Positions 37,601 through 49,752 are shown, counted from the stretch's first letter. The stretch is DNA of 64,000 nucleotides from Piromyces finnis (GCA_002104945.1 MCFH01000079.1:140154-204153), one strand, 5' to 3'. The notes: generated by a model not told the origin, from the letters alone. Numbers and translations: made by a program.

Positions 37601-40276
37601 AACAAAAAGAAGAAAAAAGCAAATGGGAAAAAAAAAGTTGGATTGATAAAATAAAAGATAATAATAATAAAAAAAAGTCAAACATAAAGGAATAAAAGTA
37701 AAAAAAAAAAGAAAGAAAAATAAAATAAAAATTAAAAAATCAAAATAATATATAATATATACATGGAAAGATAAAAGTTATAAGAATTATTATATATATT
37801 TATATATATAATGGGATTGAACTTTATATTTATTCAGTAAATATTAATATGAATGACGACAATGACAACCATAACAATCATAACAATAATAATAACAATA
37901 AATAAGAAACATATTACTAAAAATAAAATAAATAATAAAAAAAAAAAGAATAAAAACGACAAAATAAAAACAAAAAATCAAAAGTAAAAATGAACAAACA
38001 AACAAAAAAAAAAACAAAAGTTAAACAATTAAATATTAAAAAAAAAAAAAAAGAAAATAAAAAAAAAAAAGGATTTCAAATTCAAATTTAAAATTTTCTA
38101 AACAAACCAAACGAACAAAAAACAAAAAGTAAAAAATTAAAAAAAAAAAAAAAAAGATATATATATATATACCCAAATTTCGAAAAAAAAAAGAAAAAAA
38201 AATATAATTCAACAAAAACAATATTTTTTAAATTTTTTTTTTTTTTTTTAATTATCACTACTATTATTATATTGATTAGTTTTATGATTAGTTTTTTTTT
38301 TTATTTATTTTTATTTTTATTCATTTTTATTTTTTAATGTATATATATTTGTAAAATTATGTAAATATTTTTTTTTATATATAGTTTTAAAAACCTTTGT
38401 AATTTTTTTTTTTTAAATATTAAAAAGAAAAAAAGAATTTGTCTTGTAGTAGTAGTATCCTATTAAATATTGTATATATGTATATAAGTTGATTAGAAAA
38501 AAAAAAAAAAAAAAAAGAAATTGTAAATAATTTAAAACACCTCAAAAAAAAAAAATTTTTTTTTCTAACATTTAAAATAAAGTAACAAAAAAAAAAAAAA
38601 AAAAAAAAAAAAATAAAAAATAAAAAAAATTAAAACAAATAAATATTATATATAGTATATAAGCTATCACTCTATTTTAGAGAATCATTGCACGCATGAA
38701 TAAATTAATGTTTATATTTATGAAATGAAAACGTTTTTGATTCAATAAGTTAAAAAAAGGGCTCCACCTTAACCTAGACAATAGATACTTTATTACTAAC
38801 CATAAAATACATCTTTGATAGAACGTATATTTTTTAATTATCCCATAATAAATATCGGATAAAGAATCCATAATGTAATTCTTAAAGCAACATTTGTAAA
38901 GACTAATAAGTCTAAAATCTTTTTTTTTTTTTGTAATATCTTTTAGTCTTTTTTTAATAAAACATTTTTTTTTATGCAATAAAATGTAGGATTCTTTAAC
39001 CCCCTCTCCTCCAAAAAAAAAAAAGAAATATTGGTATGAAAGAAATTTGATGATGTCGACCTGCCGTTTGGCTGACCGGACTAGTTCTTTTTAAGTATAA
39101 TATAATATATTTGATTTTAATTTAATTTTTTTTTTTCTACATATAAAAAATTTTTTTTTTATTTGTTGTTAAAACAATATAAATGCTGCTTGTAAAGAAG
39201 AAGAAGGAAGAAATGGTGGTGGTAATCCTTATTTATTTATTTATTATTTTTTTTCTGAAAAAGTTTATACAAACTAAATATTCCTTTTTCTATACCAAAT
39301 CATTATTTTTATTACTCTGGATGAAGAATCGTTAGAGAAGTCCTCTATAAAATTAGCTTTAAGGAATAGAGGAAATTGAAATTACAAAATTTATTTTTAT
39401 TGGGAAGTAAGTCACGGAAATATCATAGAAAATTTTTTTTTTTTTTTTTAACTTGGAATATAGAAAGAGGAAGGAGGGAAGGAAGAACCAGAAGGATTAA
39501 TGAAAAAAAAAAACTTTTAAAAAGTGAATAATAGATAACAGTTTTTATCCTATAATTTTTTTTTATGTATAGGTTTGATATGTAAACAAAATAAAAAATT
39601 AAGAATTAACTAAAAAAAAAAAAAATAAAATAAAAATAATTTATCGCAATAAGAAAAAAATAAAACTTTTTTTTTTTAAAATTGAAGAAGTAATTACCGA
39701 AATGCCAAAAATAGTTGAGGGTTTACCTCATTAGAGGGGGAAAATGAAAATTTATTAAAAATTAAAATGAGTTTAATACTTGTAGATCGTCTATTGAATA
39801 AATAATACAATAAATAAATGGATGAAAATAATAATAATAATTGGTAAAAAGAACCCATAACATAATATTTTTTTTTTTAAAATTTTAATAGATCATTTTA
39901 TTTCTTATTTCTTAAAAAAAAATAATAGATTTTATAAATTAACTTGAAAATATTTATTTATCATGGATAGATAGATTTAATAATTATAAAAAAAAATGAA
40001 AAGAAAAAAAAAATAATTTTAATGTTTTTTTTTTTTTTTTTCATTTGTTAAAAAAAATAATTTTTTAAAAATTATCTATAATTCAACTATTCATAAATAA
40101 AAATGTTATTAATAATTAGGATTAAAAAAAAAAAAGAGAAAGGATATATAATTTTCTCTTTAAAAAAATATTATTCTTTAATATACTACTTTATATTAAA
40201 AATAAAAGAAAATAAAAAAAAAAATTTTTTTTTCTATTGTTGTCATTGGTAAAAGTCTTTTTTTTTCGATTTAGGA
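34650..40276. other. A/T desert with purine-biased stretches
   Basis: No gene could be confirmed over 5.6 kb. The plus strand is A-rich from about 36060 to 38220, with an unusual GGAAA-rich, C-poor segment at 37030-37240. An open frame on the minus strand at 38677-38979 is listed separately. Around 39180-39380 short plus-strand frames look partly coding (NAACKEEEGRNGGGNPY, and DEESLEKSSIKLALRNRGN before a stop) but cannot be joined; they may be relics. Confidence 0.45.
38677..38979 (-). CDS. Doubtful open reading frame, 100 codons
   Basis: The frame translates to a Lys-rich start and then a mixed hydrophobic/aromatic sequence (YTFYQRCILWLVIKYLLSRL). It has more C, W and R than typical noncoding translations here, and the DNA is less A/T-rich than its surroundings. 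No domain or homologue was recognised. It could be a decayed gene or mobile-element fragment. Confidence 0.2.
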   Translation of the reverse strand: MHKKKCFIKKRLKDITKKKKDFRLISLYKCCFKNYIMDSLSDIYYGIIKKYTFYQRCILWLVIKYLLSRLRWSPFFNLLNQKRFHFINININLFMRAMIL

Positions 40277-42079
40277 TTAAACATTACATTTACCAAATTC
40301 AGATTGACATCCTGTGGAACAATAAGAAGAAGTAGTACCACAATATCCCTTCTTACTACAACATTGACCGCTTGGACAGGATCCCCATTCAGAACCACAT
40401 TTACCTTCAGTACATTTTCCATAATTCTTTTGACAGCCAAGATTAGCAGAACAGTAGGCACCACTGGTACCACAGTATCCCTTCTTACTACAACATTGAC
40501 CGCTTGGACAGGATCCCCATTCAGAACCACATTTACCTTCAGTACATTTTCCATATTCCTTTTGACAGCCAAGATTAGCAGAACAGTAGGCACCACTGGT
40601 ACCACAGTATCCCTTCTTACTACAACATTGACCGCTTGGACAGGATCCCCATCCAGAACCACATTTACCTTCAGTACATTTTCCATATTCCTTTTGACAG
40701 CCAAGATTAGCAGAACAGTAGGCACCACTGGTACCACAGTATCCCTTCTTACTACAACATTGACCGTTTGGACAGGATCCCCATCCAGAACCACATTTAC
40801 CTTCAGTACATTTTCCATATTCCTTTTGACAGCCAAGATTAGCAGAACAGTAGGCACCACTGGTACCACAGTATCCCTTCTTACTACAACATTGACCGTT
40901 TGGACAGGATCCAAAATCAATTCCATTTAGAATACCACATTTAAAGTTACATTTATTTTCATTTAAAGCGTCTTCATTACATAAACTATATGATGAAGTA
41001 TTGAATATGAATATATATATAAATATATTAAATACATTATAATTTATTTATTGATAAAAAAATAGGTTATACACGTTGAATCTATTTGTTATTGATAGTC
41101 TACACCTCATAAAATAGTATATAAAATTACTATACAAAAAAAAAAAAAAAACATTGATTTTCTTACATTTTATCAGTAGTATTAACATCTTGACAACTAA
41201 AGCAGTTATTTGATACATTTCTAATTTTTTTTTTAAAATTATTTTATATATATATAATTATGAATTTAATAAATTTTTTTTTAACCTATAAAGAAAAAAA
41301 AAAACTATACACTAATTTTTTTCATAGATAGACAAATAAATAAATAAAAAAAATACTAATATTTACAATTTAAGTAATTGAGTTAAATTTTTAACGGAAT
41401 CTGGAATAGTTCCATCAGTTAATCTATTATTGTATAAATATCTAATATCATTATATAAATTGTAATATATATATATAAATAAATAAATAAAAAATAAGTT
41501 TATAGATTATAAATTTAATTATAGTAATAATTAAAGAAAAAAAAAATAGTTTTTAGTTACAAGAACTTTAAAGAAGCTAATTTTCCAATAAATTCAGGAA
41601 CGGAACCAATAAAGAGATTATTATTTAATAATCTAAGTTATTTAAAAAAAAATATATATATATAGAAAGAAAGAAAGAAAGAAAGAAAGAAAAAATTTTA
41701 GAAATAATTAAAATGTGGTTTGTTCATATTAAAAATAATTTTTCTTATCATATTGTGTATTAAAGAAAATATATAGTTACAAATTGGTTAATTTAGTTAA
41801 ATTTCCAATAGAAGAAGGAAGAGTACCACTTAAATTGTTATCTTGTAAAATTCTGAAATTTTTTTTATATTTATAATAAAAATTAAAATCTTTTTTTTTT
41901 TTATGATAAAATAGTATTTATAGTTTTGTTTTATTATAGAATATAAATGATTTTTCTTTTCTTACAATGAATCTAATTTAGTTAAATTTCCAATAGATGA
42001 AGGAATTGATCCAGTAAGCTTATTAATATTTAATTCTCTATATAAAGGTATATATAAAGAATAAATCTATTAGAAAATT

Positions 42080-42112
<33 letters not shown>

Positions 42113-43419
42113 CCATTTTTATAATGACTTTTTTAAAAAAATTATAGATAAATTTTTTCATCTCTTACAGGATAACTAAATTTTCCAAGTTTCCAATAGA
42201 TTCAGGGATATAACCAGTTAATTTATTATTACCTAAATATCTATTGAATGAATTGGTATCATTGATAATAAAATAATTCCAAATATATATATATATATAT
42301 ATAATATAAAAATATTAATCATGGATTGTCCTTTTTTTTTATATTTAAAAAAAAAATATAGTTTTTTTTTATTATGAAGATTATCTTATTTACAAATTAA
42401 CTAATTTTTTTAAATTTCCAATAGAAGAAGGAATTTCTCCAGTGAGACGATTAATATTTAAATCTCTATAAGGATAGAAAAAAAATCAGTAATTAGTTTT
42501 TCCTTTGCTTAATCAAACTTTGATTATTTGTGTAAAAGTTAAAAATTATTAAAAATTTTTTGATAGTATTACAATTCAACTAAATTTTCTAAATTTCCAA
42601 TGGATTCAGGAATGGAACCAGATAAATAGTTATTACCTAAATTTCTATAGAATTGATTTATTATATATATATATATATTTTTTTTTTTACATTTATAATA
42701 ACAATAATATGAAAAAAAAGATATTATTATTATAGTACATATAAAATATATATATATATATTATTATTAACATGATAATAATTAGCTTTCATTACAAATT
42801 AACTAAATTTTTTAAATTTCCAATAGAAGAAGGAATTTCACCAGTTAAATCATTATCACTTAAATTTCTATATTATTTTGGTAAATAGATTATAAAAGCA
42901 TTAATTTAATATAAAAACATATATATATTTTTTTTATAATAATACATTAAATAAGAAAAAAAAAGAGACTTTACAAAATTTTTAAATTTGATAAATTTCC
43001 AATGGTAGAAGGAATACTTCCTTTTAAGGATTGGAGAGTTATTACTCTAAAAGATAGTAATAATAATAAAATATAAAAATTAATATTTTTTTTTATTTCT
43101 ATAATAATAATACTAATGCTACTTCTACGACTACTACTACTACTACTACTATCACTACTATTAATAATGCTAATAATAAAATAGGATAAAATAGGATATA
43201 CTACATTTCTTCTATAGAACTCTTATCTTCTGAACATTTAATATAGGCATGCTTATTACTATATTCACAACAATCATAGTCAGCTCCTTGTCCTAATAAA
43301 CTATTTATGTATTTACATTCTTCACCTACTTCTACACGTTTTAATAGTCTACCAATACTATAGCCAAATGTAGTATAGGTAACGGCTAAAAAGATACCGA
43401 ATAAATTAAATAATTTCAT
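40277..43419 (-). CDS. Secreted leucine-rich-repeat protein with five CBM18 chitin-binding domains
   Basis: Twelve exons on the minus strand: 43419-43205, 43046-42975, 42867-42796, 42644-42573, 42465-42394, 42240-42169, 42037-41966, 41852-41781, 41632-41561, 41441-41367, 41220-41167 and 40985-40277. The product is 542 residues. Residues 1-19 form a signal peptide (MKLFNLFGIFLAVTYTTFGY), followed by a Cys-rich cap. Nine plant-type LRRs of 24 residues follow (LxLxxNxLxGxIPxxIGNLxxL). Exons 2-9 are 72 nt each and exon 10 is 75 nt, all in phase 2. A Cys-containing cap precedes five hevein-like CBM18 domains (CGSEWGSCPSGQCCSKKGYC, then CGTSGAYC). CBM18 binds chitin, so the protein probably sits on the fungal cell wall or in the extracellular matrix, with the LRRs free to bind a partner. 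There is no C-terminal membrane anchor. The five domains are nearly identical at DNA level. Confidence 0.9.
40379..40908 (-). repeat. 132-bp tandem repeat encoding the CBM18 domains
   Basis: The GGATCC marker recurs at 40379, 40511, 40643, 40775 and 40907, exactly 132 bp (44 codons) apart. Adjacent units differ at only a few positions, such as CCGCTTGG/CCGTTTGG, TTCAGAA/TCCAGAA and ATAATTC/ATATTCC. This is recent duplication or gene conversion within the last exon of the LRR-CBM18 gene. Confidence 0.96.
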
Positions 43420-46289
43420 GATACTGTTTATTTTTAATTAATTTTAATATTGAATTAATTTTCTTTTATCTGTCCTTTTCTTCTTCTTTTCAATAAAATT
43501 TTAAAAAAGTAGATATAATATATATTTTTTAAAAAAAAAGGAAAGAAAGTAATGTAATTTTTTTTTTTAAAAAATAATCTTAAATATATATACTTTTTTA
43601 AGAAATTAAACTTTAATTATACATTAATTAAATATAAATTATAGTTTATATATATATATATATATAAAAGAAATATTAAAAATGGGTTGAACCTTTTTTT
43701 ATTATTTTTATAATATATATATTTTTTCCTAAATCATCTTTTATATTTTACCTTTTTTTTTTTTTATAATATTATAAAAATACTTTTATTTTTAATCTTG
43801 ACTATTATAATGATGATGGTGTGATGACCTTTTCTAAACTTTTTTTTTATATATAAAAACAAAAACTAACCGGGATCAAAAATAAAGTTTTTTTTTTGTT
43901 GGCATTTTTTGTACTACACTACTAGTCGTTAAAATAACAATAAAAATTTATTGCATTAACCGCCATCAAATTTAATTTTTAACTTTATACGAAATGAAAA
44001 TGTATTATGCACTTCTCTACCTATAGAATTAAAAAAAAAAAAAAAAATAGTATTATTGTCATCATCATGACAATGAATAAAAAAAACTTTATTTTTGATC
44101 CCGGTTAGCATTTATCTATTTATTTATAGTTTTTAATTAAAATCAATATTATTGGTTAGAACGGTTAAGTGGTAGATACATTTAGATAATTTCTTTAACT
44201 TTTTTTTTTTTTTTTGAATTATAAAGTCTTTTTTTATGAAAAATTAAAAAATAAAAAATAAAAACAATAATAAAAATAATAGTAATACTAGTGTTATAAT
44301 AATTATATATATTAACCAATAAAAAATTTTTAATATAATAGTGTAATTAAAAATTATGTGTTTTAAAGTACAACTAAAAAAAAAAAATGTTCAATTGTAC
44401 ATATATAGGTTTATTTTATAGGGTGTAGTTATGTATTGTGTTAAGTAGGTTTTAGCTATTTGATACATTTCGGATAGAATTATTTTATAATAAAAACATT
44501 TTTTAAATTATATTAATATAGTAAAATATTAACTTTTACATATATATTTTTTCTTCATAAAGTTTAAAATTGTACGAAAAATTTTTTTTTTTTTTTAACT
44601 TAAAAAGTAAATTTAATTTATCCCATTTTATTAAAAAAAAAAAGAAAAGCAACATATTTTGAAGATTGGTATAAAACATTTTAATTTATTACAAAAAAGG
44701 CTAAAGTATCATTAATTCTATCTACATAAAACAAAGATATAATTCTTTGTATATAAAAAAAATGTAAAGGAGAATGGGTAAACTTTTTTTAATAAAAAGA
44801 CTTAAATAGTATTATTTGTATAGCTAAAATATTAATTATTTTCAAAATGAGAAAAGAGAAAATTATTACTTTTAAACCTACTGGTCTCTATACTATTTAA
44901 TATTTTTTTTTAATTTTAAGGAATTAAAATAACAGAAAAAAAATCTATAAATTATTATTACTTTTTTTTATGATATTCATATTGAAATTCTTTAATTAAG
45001 ATTTTTCATAATACTATTAAAAATGGTTGAAAAAAAAAAAAAGTATATCTTTAATTAATTTATTAGTATTATCTATCTATAGTGTATTTATTACTATTTT
45101 AGCTTTTTTTTTTTATTTAATTAAATAAATGAATGTATCTAAATATATTAATAGCATTGTAGTAGTGAAAAATTAGAAAAAAAAAAACTATCCTTATTAT
45201 AATGTAAAAAATACTTTAATTTTTTTTTATAAAGAATACTTTTTCTAAATACACACATACATACATACACATAGAGTATTGGTATTATCCTTGTTACTAT
45301 TATTTTCTTTTTTTTTTTTTAAAAAAAGAAATATCTACCAAAAATTCAACCAATATTTTTTGTCTACATTTTTTTTTTACTTTTTAATTAAAAAAAAAAA
45401 AAAAAAAAAAGCTTTTTTAACTTTTTTAATTAAAATAAAATATTTATATAAAAAAAAAAAAAACGTAGTGATTAAGTTGAAAATGGGGGTAGATGATCCA
45501 TACAATGTAATCTTTTTTTTTTAAATAATGTAGACAAAAAAAAAACTATTGTAATAAAGTGAAAAAATGTCACCCACTTTATTGGTAAAAGTAAAAAAAA
45601 AAAAAAAAAACTTTTAATAATAATTCTTTTTTTTTTAATTTAAACAATTTTATTATTTTATTTTATTATTTTTCATTTTCTTATATATAAAGGAATAATG
45701 AATAAAAAGAGTATGTGTATACTTTCACCTCTTTCACTCATTATTATTTCATTTTCATCTTTATTATTTTAATTATTATATATATATATATATTTATAAA
45801 AAAAAAAACTTAAAGTATCTTTTTAATTTCATTATATTGAAACTATCTTAATTTTTTCTTTTTCTTTTTTCTTTTTTTTTTTATCTTATTAAATTTCTTT
45901 CTTTTTTTTTTTTTTGTTTTATGAATTCATAATCCTGATTATTTAGAGGTTATTAAAAAAAACAAATCACTTTTTTTAATATACATTTCTTTATCTTTTA
46001 TTTATTATGTTGTTTAAAATAAATAAAAAAAAAAAAATAAAATAAAATGGGCCTATGTATTCATAAATAGATATTTATATATTATATATTATTTTGTATA
46101 GGGTAATTAAAAATTTAAGAGATAAAAAAAAAAAAAGAATTGATTCATTTTATGAACGTTCAAGGTAGAAAATGTATCAATAATTTTTCAAAGGGCTAAG
46201 AAGAAAAAAACAAAATTTATGTATAAAAATATATATATAGAAAGGTGATAAGAATGATAAAATGATGATAATGATTTTCTTCCCTCTTA
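43420..46289. other. A/T-rich intergenic region with a MITE-like element
   Basis: The 2.9 kb between the two minus-strand genes includes the inverted-repeat element at 43866-44108. The remainder has T and A runs and no recognised gene. It should contain the promoter of the LRR-CBM18 gene next to 43420 and the 3' end of the transglutaminase-like gene before 46290. Confidence 0.5.
43866..44108. mobile_element. MITE-like element with 30-bp perfect terminal inverted repeats
   Basis: The left end (43866-43895) starts CTAACCGGGATCAAAAATAA. The right end (44079-44108) is its exact reverse complement and finishes TTTTTGATCCCGGTTAG. The 243-bp element has no coding capacity, as expected for a non-autonomous DNA transposon. 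The target duplication is unclear. The TA inside each end (C-TA-ACCGGG and CCCGGT-TA-G) would fit a Tc1/mariner-type TA target, but this is inference. A second short palindrome, ATTGTCATCATCATGACAAT, lies inside at about 44055. Confidence 0.75.
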
Positions 46290-47435
46290 TTAAGCACTAA
46301 ATACAGGAGTTCTTATTTGAGATTGTTTTCTTTTTTCGTCATTACTTCTACTACGAATACACAAAACGATTATGAAAACTACAACAAATGCTAAGAAACC
46401 AATCAAGATATAAATATATATCATTTTATTTGGTATATAATAGTCATAGATATAGTTAGTATTTTTCTCAATAGGACAATTATAGGCTTCTTCAGCAACT
46501 TCCGGGAAGGTAAAATCGGTTGAATCTTCGACAACTAAATAATCCAAAATTCTATGTTCCTCCGATTGAGAATAAAGAATGTTAAAATTATTTTTTGAAA
46601 TTTGAGAATTTTTACCAATTAAAAAATAGTCGTATTTTTTATTATTATCATTACCAGATTTAAATTCCATTCCATTAATTTTTGGGTCATCATAGGTGAC
46701 ATCCATAGCATACCATAAACCATCCTCCATTTGAACCAAATTCCATTCATGTGTTTTACTACTGACAATGACACTGGGTATTCCTACTAATTGACAAATA
46801 TAGGTGAAGGCTTCAGCATATCCTTCACAAACACTTGCATGCTCAACTAAAGCACCGTATAAATTATACAAACTATACTCTTCTCCGTTTTGGTAGACAA
46901 CATTTTTAATTAAATAATCATGAATTTGTTGTAATTTATGACAAGTGGAGGGTTGTTTTTTCACATTTTCAATTAAACCACTAATATTTTTATTAACTTT
47001 ATCTAACATACCAACCAATTCTTCTTCTTCATAGCTACGTTTAAAAGAAATTTTTATTTTTTGAATGACATTATCTAACGTGGTAATCGACTGTTGATTT
47101 CCACGACCAACCCAAAAATATTTTGGATTATCCATAACAAAGGCACTTGTTACTCTTAAACCTGCATGTGAAGCATCATTTGCATCGTTTAACTCAACAT
47201 TAGAGATAGTAAAATCGTATAATGGGTGTCCGGTTTCCAAACCCTCTTCTAATTGTTCTTTTAATTTATCATATATAATTTTTTCATAACTATGTAATTG
47301 GTTGTAATAATAATATAAAGATGATTGTTGGTCATTTTCTCTTTTTTGAATGGTGGTGTTATATGTAATAGAATAAGAAAATATTGTATAGAATACAAAT
47401 CCTGATAATATGATAAAGTGATTAAAAAATTTCAT
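46290..47435 (-). CDS. Membrane-anchored transglutaminase-like protein
   Basis: A single exon encodes 381 residues. Residues 1-23 form a signal peptide (FNHFIILSGFVFYTIFSYS). A transglutaminase-like (papain-fold) domain spans about 165-255. The catalytic triad is visible: Cys203 in EHASVCEGYAEAFTYI, His229 in SSKTHEWNLVQ and Asp245 in LWYAMDVTYDDP. A transmembrane helix at about 339-360 (MIYIYILIGFLAFVVVFIIV) is followed by a basic tail, giving type I topology with the catalytic domain outside the cell or in the lumen. Family members act as cysteine proteases, peptidoglycan or peptide hydrolases, or cross-linkers; the substrate cannot be told. The pattern KNVVYxN-YSLYNxYGALVExxxVCEGYAxAF is that of secreted Firmicutes transglutaminase-like proteins. 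Together with the lack of introns this suggests transfer from a gut bacterium, with the membrane anchor added later. Confidence 0.9.
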   Translation of the reverse strand: MKFFNHFIILSGFVFYTIFSYSITYNTTIQKRENDQQSSLYYYYNQLHSYEKIIYDKLKEQLEEGLETGHPLYDFTISNVELNDANDASHAGLRVTSAFVMDNPKYFWVGRGNQQSITTLDNVIQKIKISFKRSYEEEELVGMLDKVNKNISGLIENVKKQPSTCHKLQQIHDYLIKNVVYQNGEEYSLYNLYGALVEHASVCEGYAEAFTYICQLVGIPSVIVSSKTHEWNLVQMEDGLWYAMDVTYDDPKINGMEFKSGNDNNKKYDYFLIGKNSQISKNNFNILYSQSEEHRILDYLVVEDSTDFTFPEVAEEAYNCPIEKNTNYIYDYYIPNKMIYIYILIGFLAFVVVFIIVLCIRSRSNDEKRKQSQIRTPVFSA

Positions 47436-49440
47436 TTTCGAAAAAAAATTTTATATTAATATAACAATAATGTGGATAAAAAAATATTTATGGTATTATT
47501 ATTCCTTTTTTTTTTTTTTTCCAAAAGAGTAATTGGTATTATTATTATTATGTATTTATATATGTATACTCTTAGAGTAGGTATAAAATGTATATTAGGG
47601 TATGACAATATTATGACAATATTTTGATTTTGTTTAAAATTTCAATATATTTATGTATTATTTATATATAGATTGGATATAAGTTTGTATTTAATGATGA
47701 AAGTATATATATATTTGAATGCAAGTCTGTAATTTGTGATAAATGTCGAAAAAAAAAAATAAGAATTTGCCAATAATAAATACTTATTGATTAATGAGTT
47801 TGAAAGTATTATTTTAAACTTTTATAAAAGTATAAATATATACAATGGCATAAGTATTTTTTTTTTTTTTTTATTTTAAATATATATTTATATTTGAAAC
47901 TTTATTTTTTTGCTAAATATATTATAAATATTTAGCTAATATTGTTTTTCTGAAAGTCTAAAAGTAAAATACCTTTATATATATATTTATTTAAAAAAAA
48001 ATATCAAATTATGTATAATTATATATATTGCAATGTTTTATATATTTTTTAAAACTTTATGTTTTGTAATGAACTTTTTTTTTTTTTTTTAACAATTGCT
48101 TATCGATTTTTTTGATTATTGGAGGATAATCTTTTTTTTTTTTTTTTTTTAAATAACTTTTAATACAAAAAAAAAAAAAAAGAGTTAAAGTTAATTTTTC
48201 TTTCTTTTAGTATTTATTTTTTCTTTTCTTTTCTTAATAGAAGTAGCTTCTGTTAAAACAATTTAGATTAAGAAAATTCTTTTAACTATTTTTAAAGTAA
48301 TTTGAAGAAATGAATATAAATTTATAAAGTTCTTTTTTTTTTTTTTTGTAATATTTTAATGAATAGATAAAACAATTAATAAAAAAAAAGAGGGAATTTT
48401 ACAAAATAATAGTAATTGATTTTCTTAATTTGTGTAAATGAAAAGAAAATCAATTAATTTTTTATTTTAAAATTTAATATATCAAATAAAAACGTTAATT
48501 TTTTAAAAGAAAAAGTTCATATAATCTTATAATATAGTTTGTTAAAAATAAATAAAATTCCGTTTAGATTTAACTTTTTTTTTTTTTTCCTTCTTTTATT
48601 GTTATGTTTCAAAGAAAAAAAAAAATTCAGAATTTATTGACAGCTGCCACTTTTTTTCATTTATCTTTATTTTTTTTTTAATTTATAATAATAATAAATA
48701 ATAAAAAAAAAAAAAATTTTTTTAATATACCCAAAAAAAAAAAAAAAGAATTTGAAACAACAACAAACCAAAAAAATTAACAACCACTCCAATTCATGAT
48801 TAATTAGTTATTTTAAGGAATATTAAAATAGATAAACACATAAACACACACATAAAAAGAATACTTTTTATAATCCTTAACTTTTTTTTTTTTTATCATT
48901 AAATATTATATTCTTTCTACCATTTTATTATTCTTTTTAACTATAAAAAAATAAAGTTTATTTTTTTAATATTAAATAAAAATCTACCAATAAGCATTAA
49001 ATTTATAAAATCATACCACCTTTCCAAAATTTTATTGCTTTATTAAATATTAAGAATGAAAAGAAAAAGGTATTTGTGTTGTAAGAGGTGAAATTGAATA
49101 CTTATAAATAATCAAAGCCTTCAATAGACCAAATAATTAGTTATAATAATAATAATAATGATAATAATAATAAAAAAAAGTTTCTCTTTCAATCAACTAG
49201 AAAAAAAAACCAAAACTTTTTAATTTAAATTTTATTAAACTTTAATATAAAATAAGCCTTTTTTATTGGTCTCACAATTTAAGATCAATAAATTTTATTA
49301 TATTTAATTTTGGTTAAATTAAATAGTGGAAGCAGATGTTTCTTTAAATTTTCTATTTATAAAAGTAAATGAATGAATAAATACAGAAATAAATAATTTT
49401 TATATTTAATTATCAATGAATAAACAATATTTTAAATAAA

Positions 49441-49752
49441 ATGAATCGCTTAGACCTTACATTTCTTTTATGTGGATATTCTATCAGAGAATTAGGTATT
49501 AACTAAAAAAGCATGTTATTTTTTTTTCAATATTAAAAACTTTGAGAAAAAAAATTATATAAAGGATGTATATAATAATAGGAAAGATGAATTCATAATA
49601 ATGGATATATATAATATTTATTCCTTTTAACAAATCAAATATTGGATTTTTTAAAATCAATAACATATAACATTTTATATATAGGACAATTTTTATTTTT
49701 CTGTTACATTAGTGTTAGATTCTGGCTATTTCTATCATTTTTTTCCTATTGA
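49441..49752 (+). CDS. Possible two-exon small protein, 41 residues
   Basis: ATG at 49441 after an A-rich leader opens MNRLDLTFLLCGYSIREL, then a phase-1 GT at 49496. A matching acceptor (TATATAG) at 49684 continues GQFLFFCYISVRFWLFLSFF to a TGA at 49750-49752. Codons are less A/T-only than the surroundings and the product would be one hydrophobic segment. No homologue was recognised, so chance is a real alternative. Confidence 0.2.

Noticed and set aside
39045-39090. tRNA gene or C/D-box snoRNA at the GC-rich island
   Set aside because: TGATGA and CTGA boxes are only 18 bases apart and no cloverleaf could be drawn, so neither assignment is supported.
40304-40930. Plus-strand frame of 208 codons opposite the CBM18 exon, and the minus-strand 227-codon frame at 40243-40926
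   Set aside because: Both are shadow frames of the 132-bp repeat. Only the minus-strand frame ending at 40277 gives the conserved cysteine pattern of CBM18.
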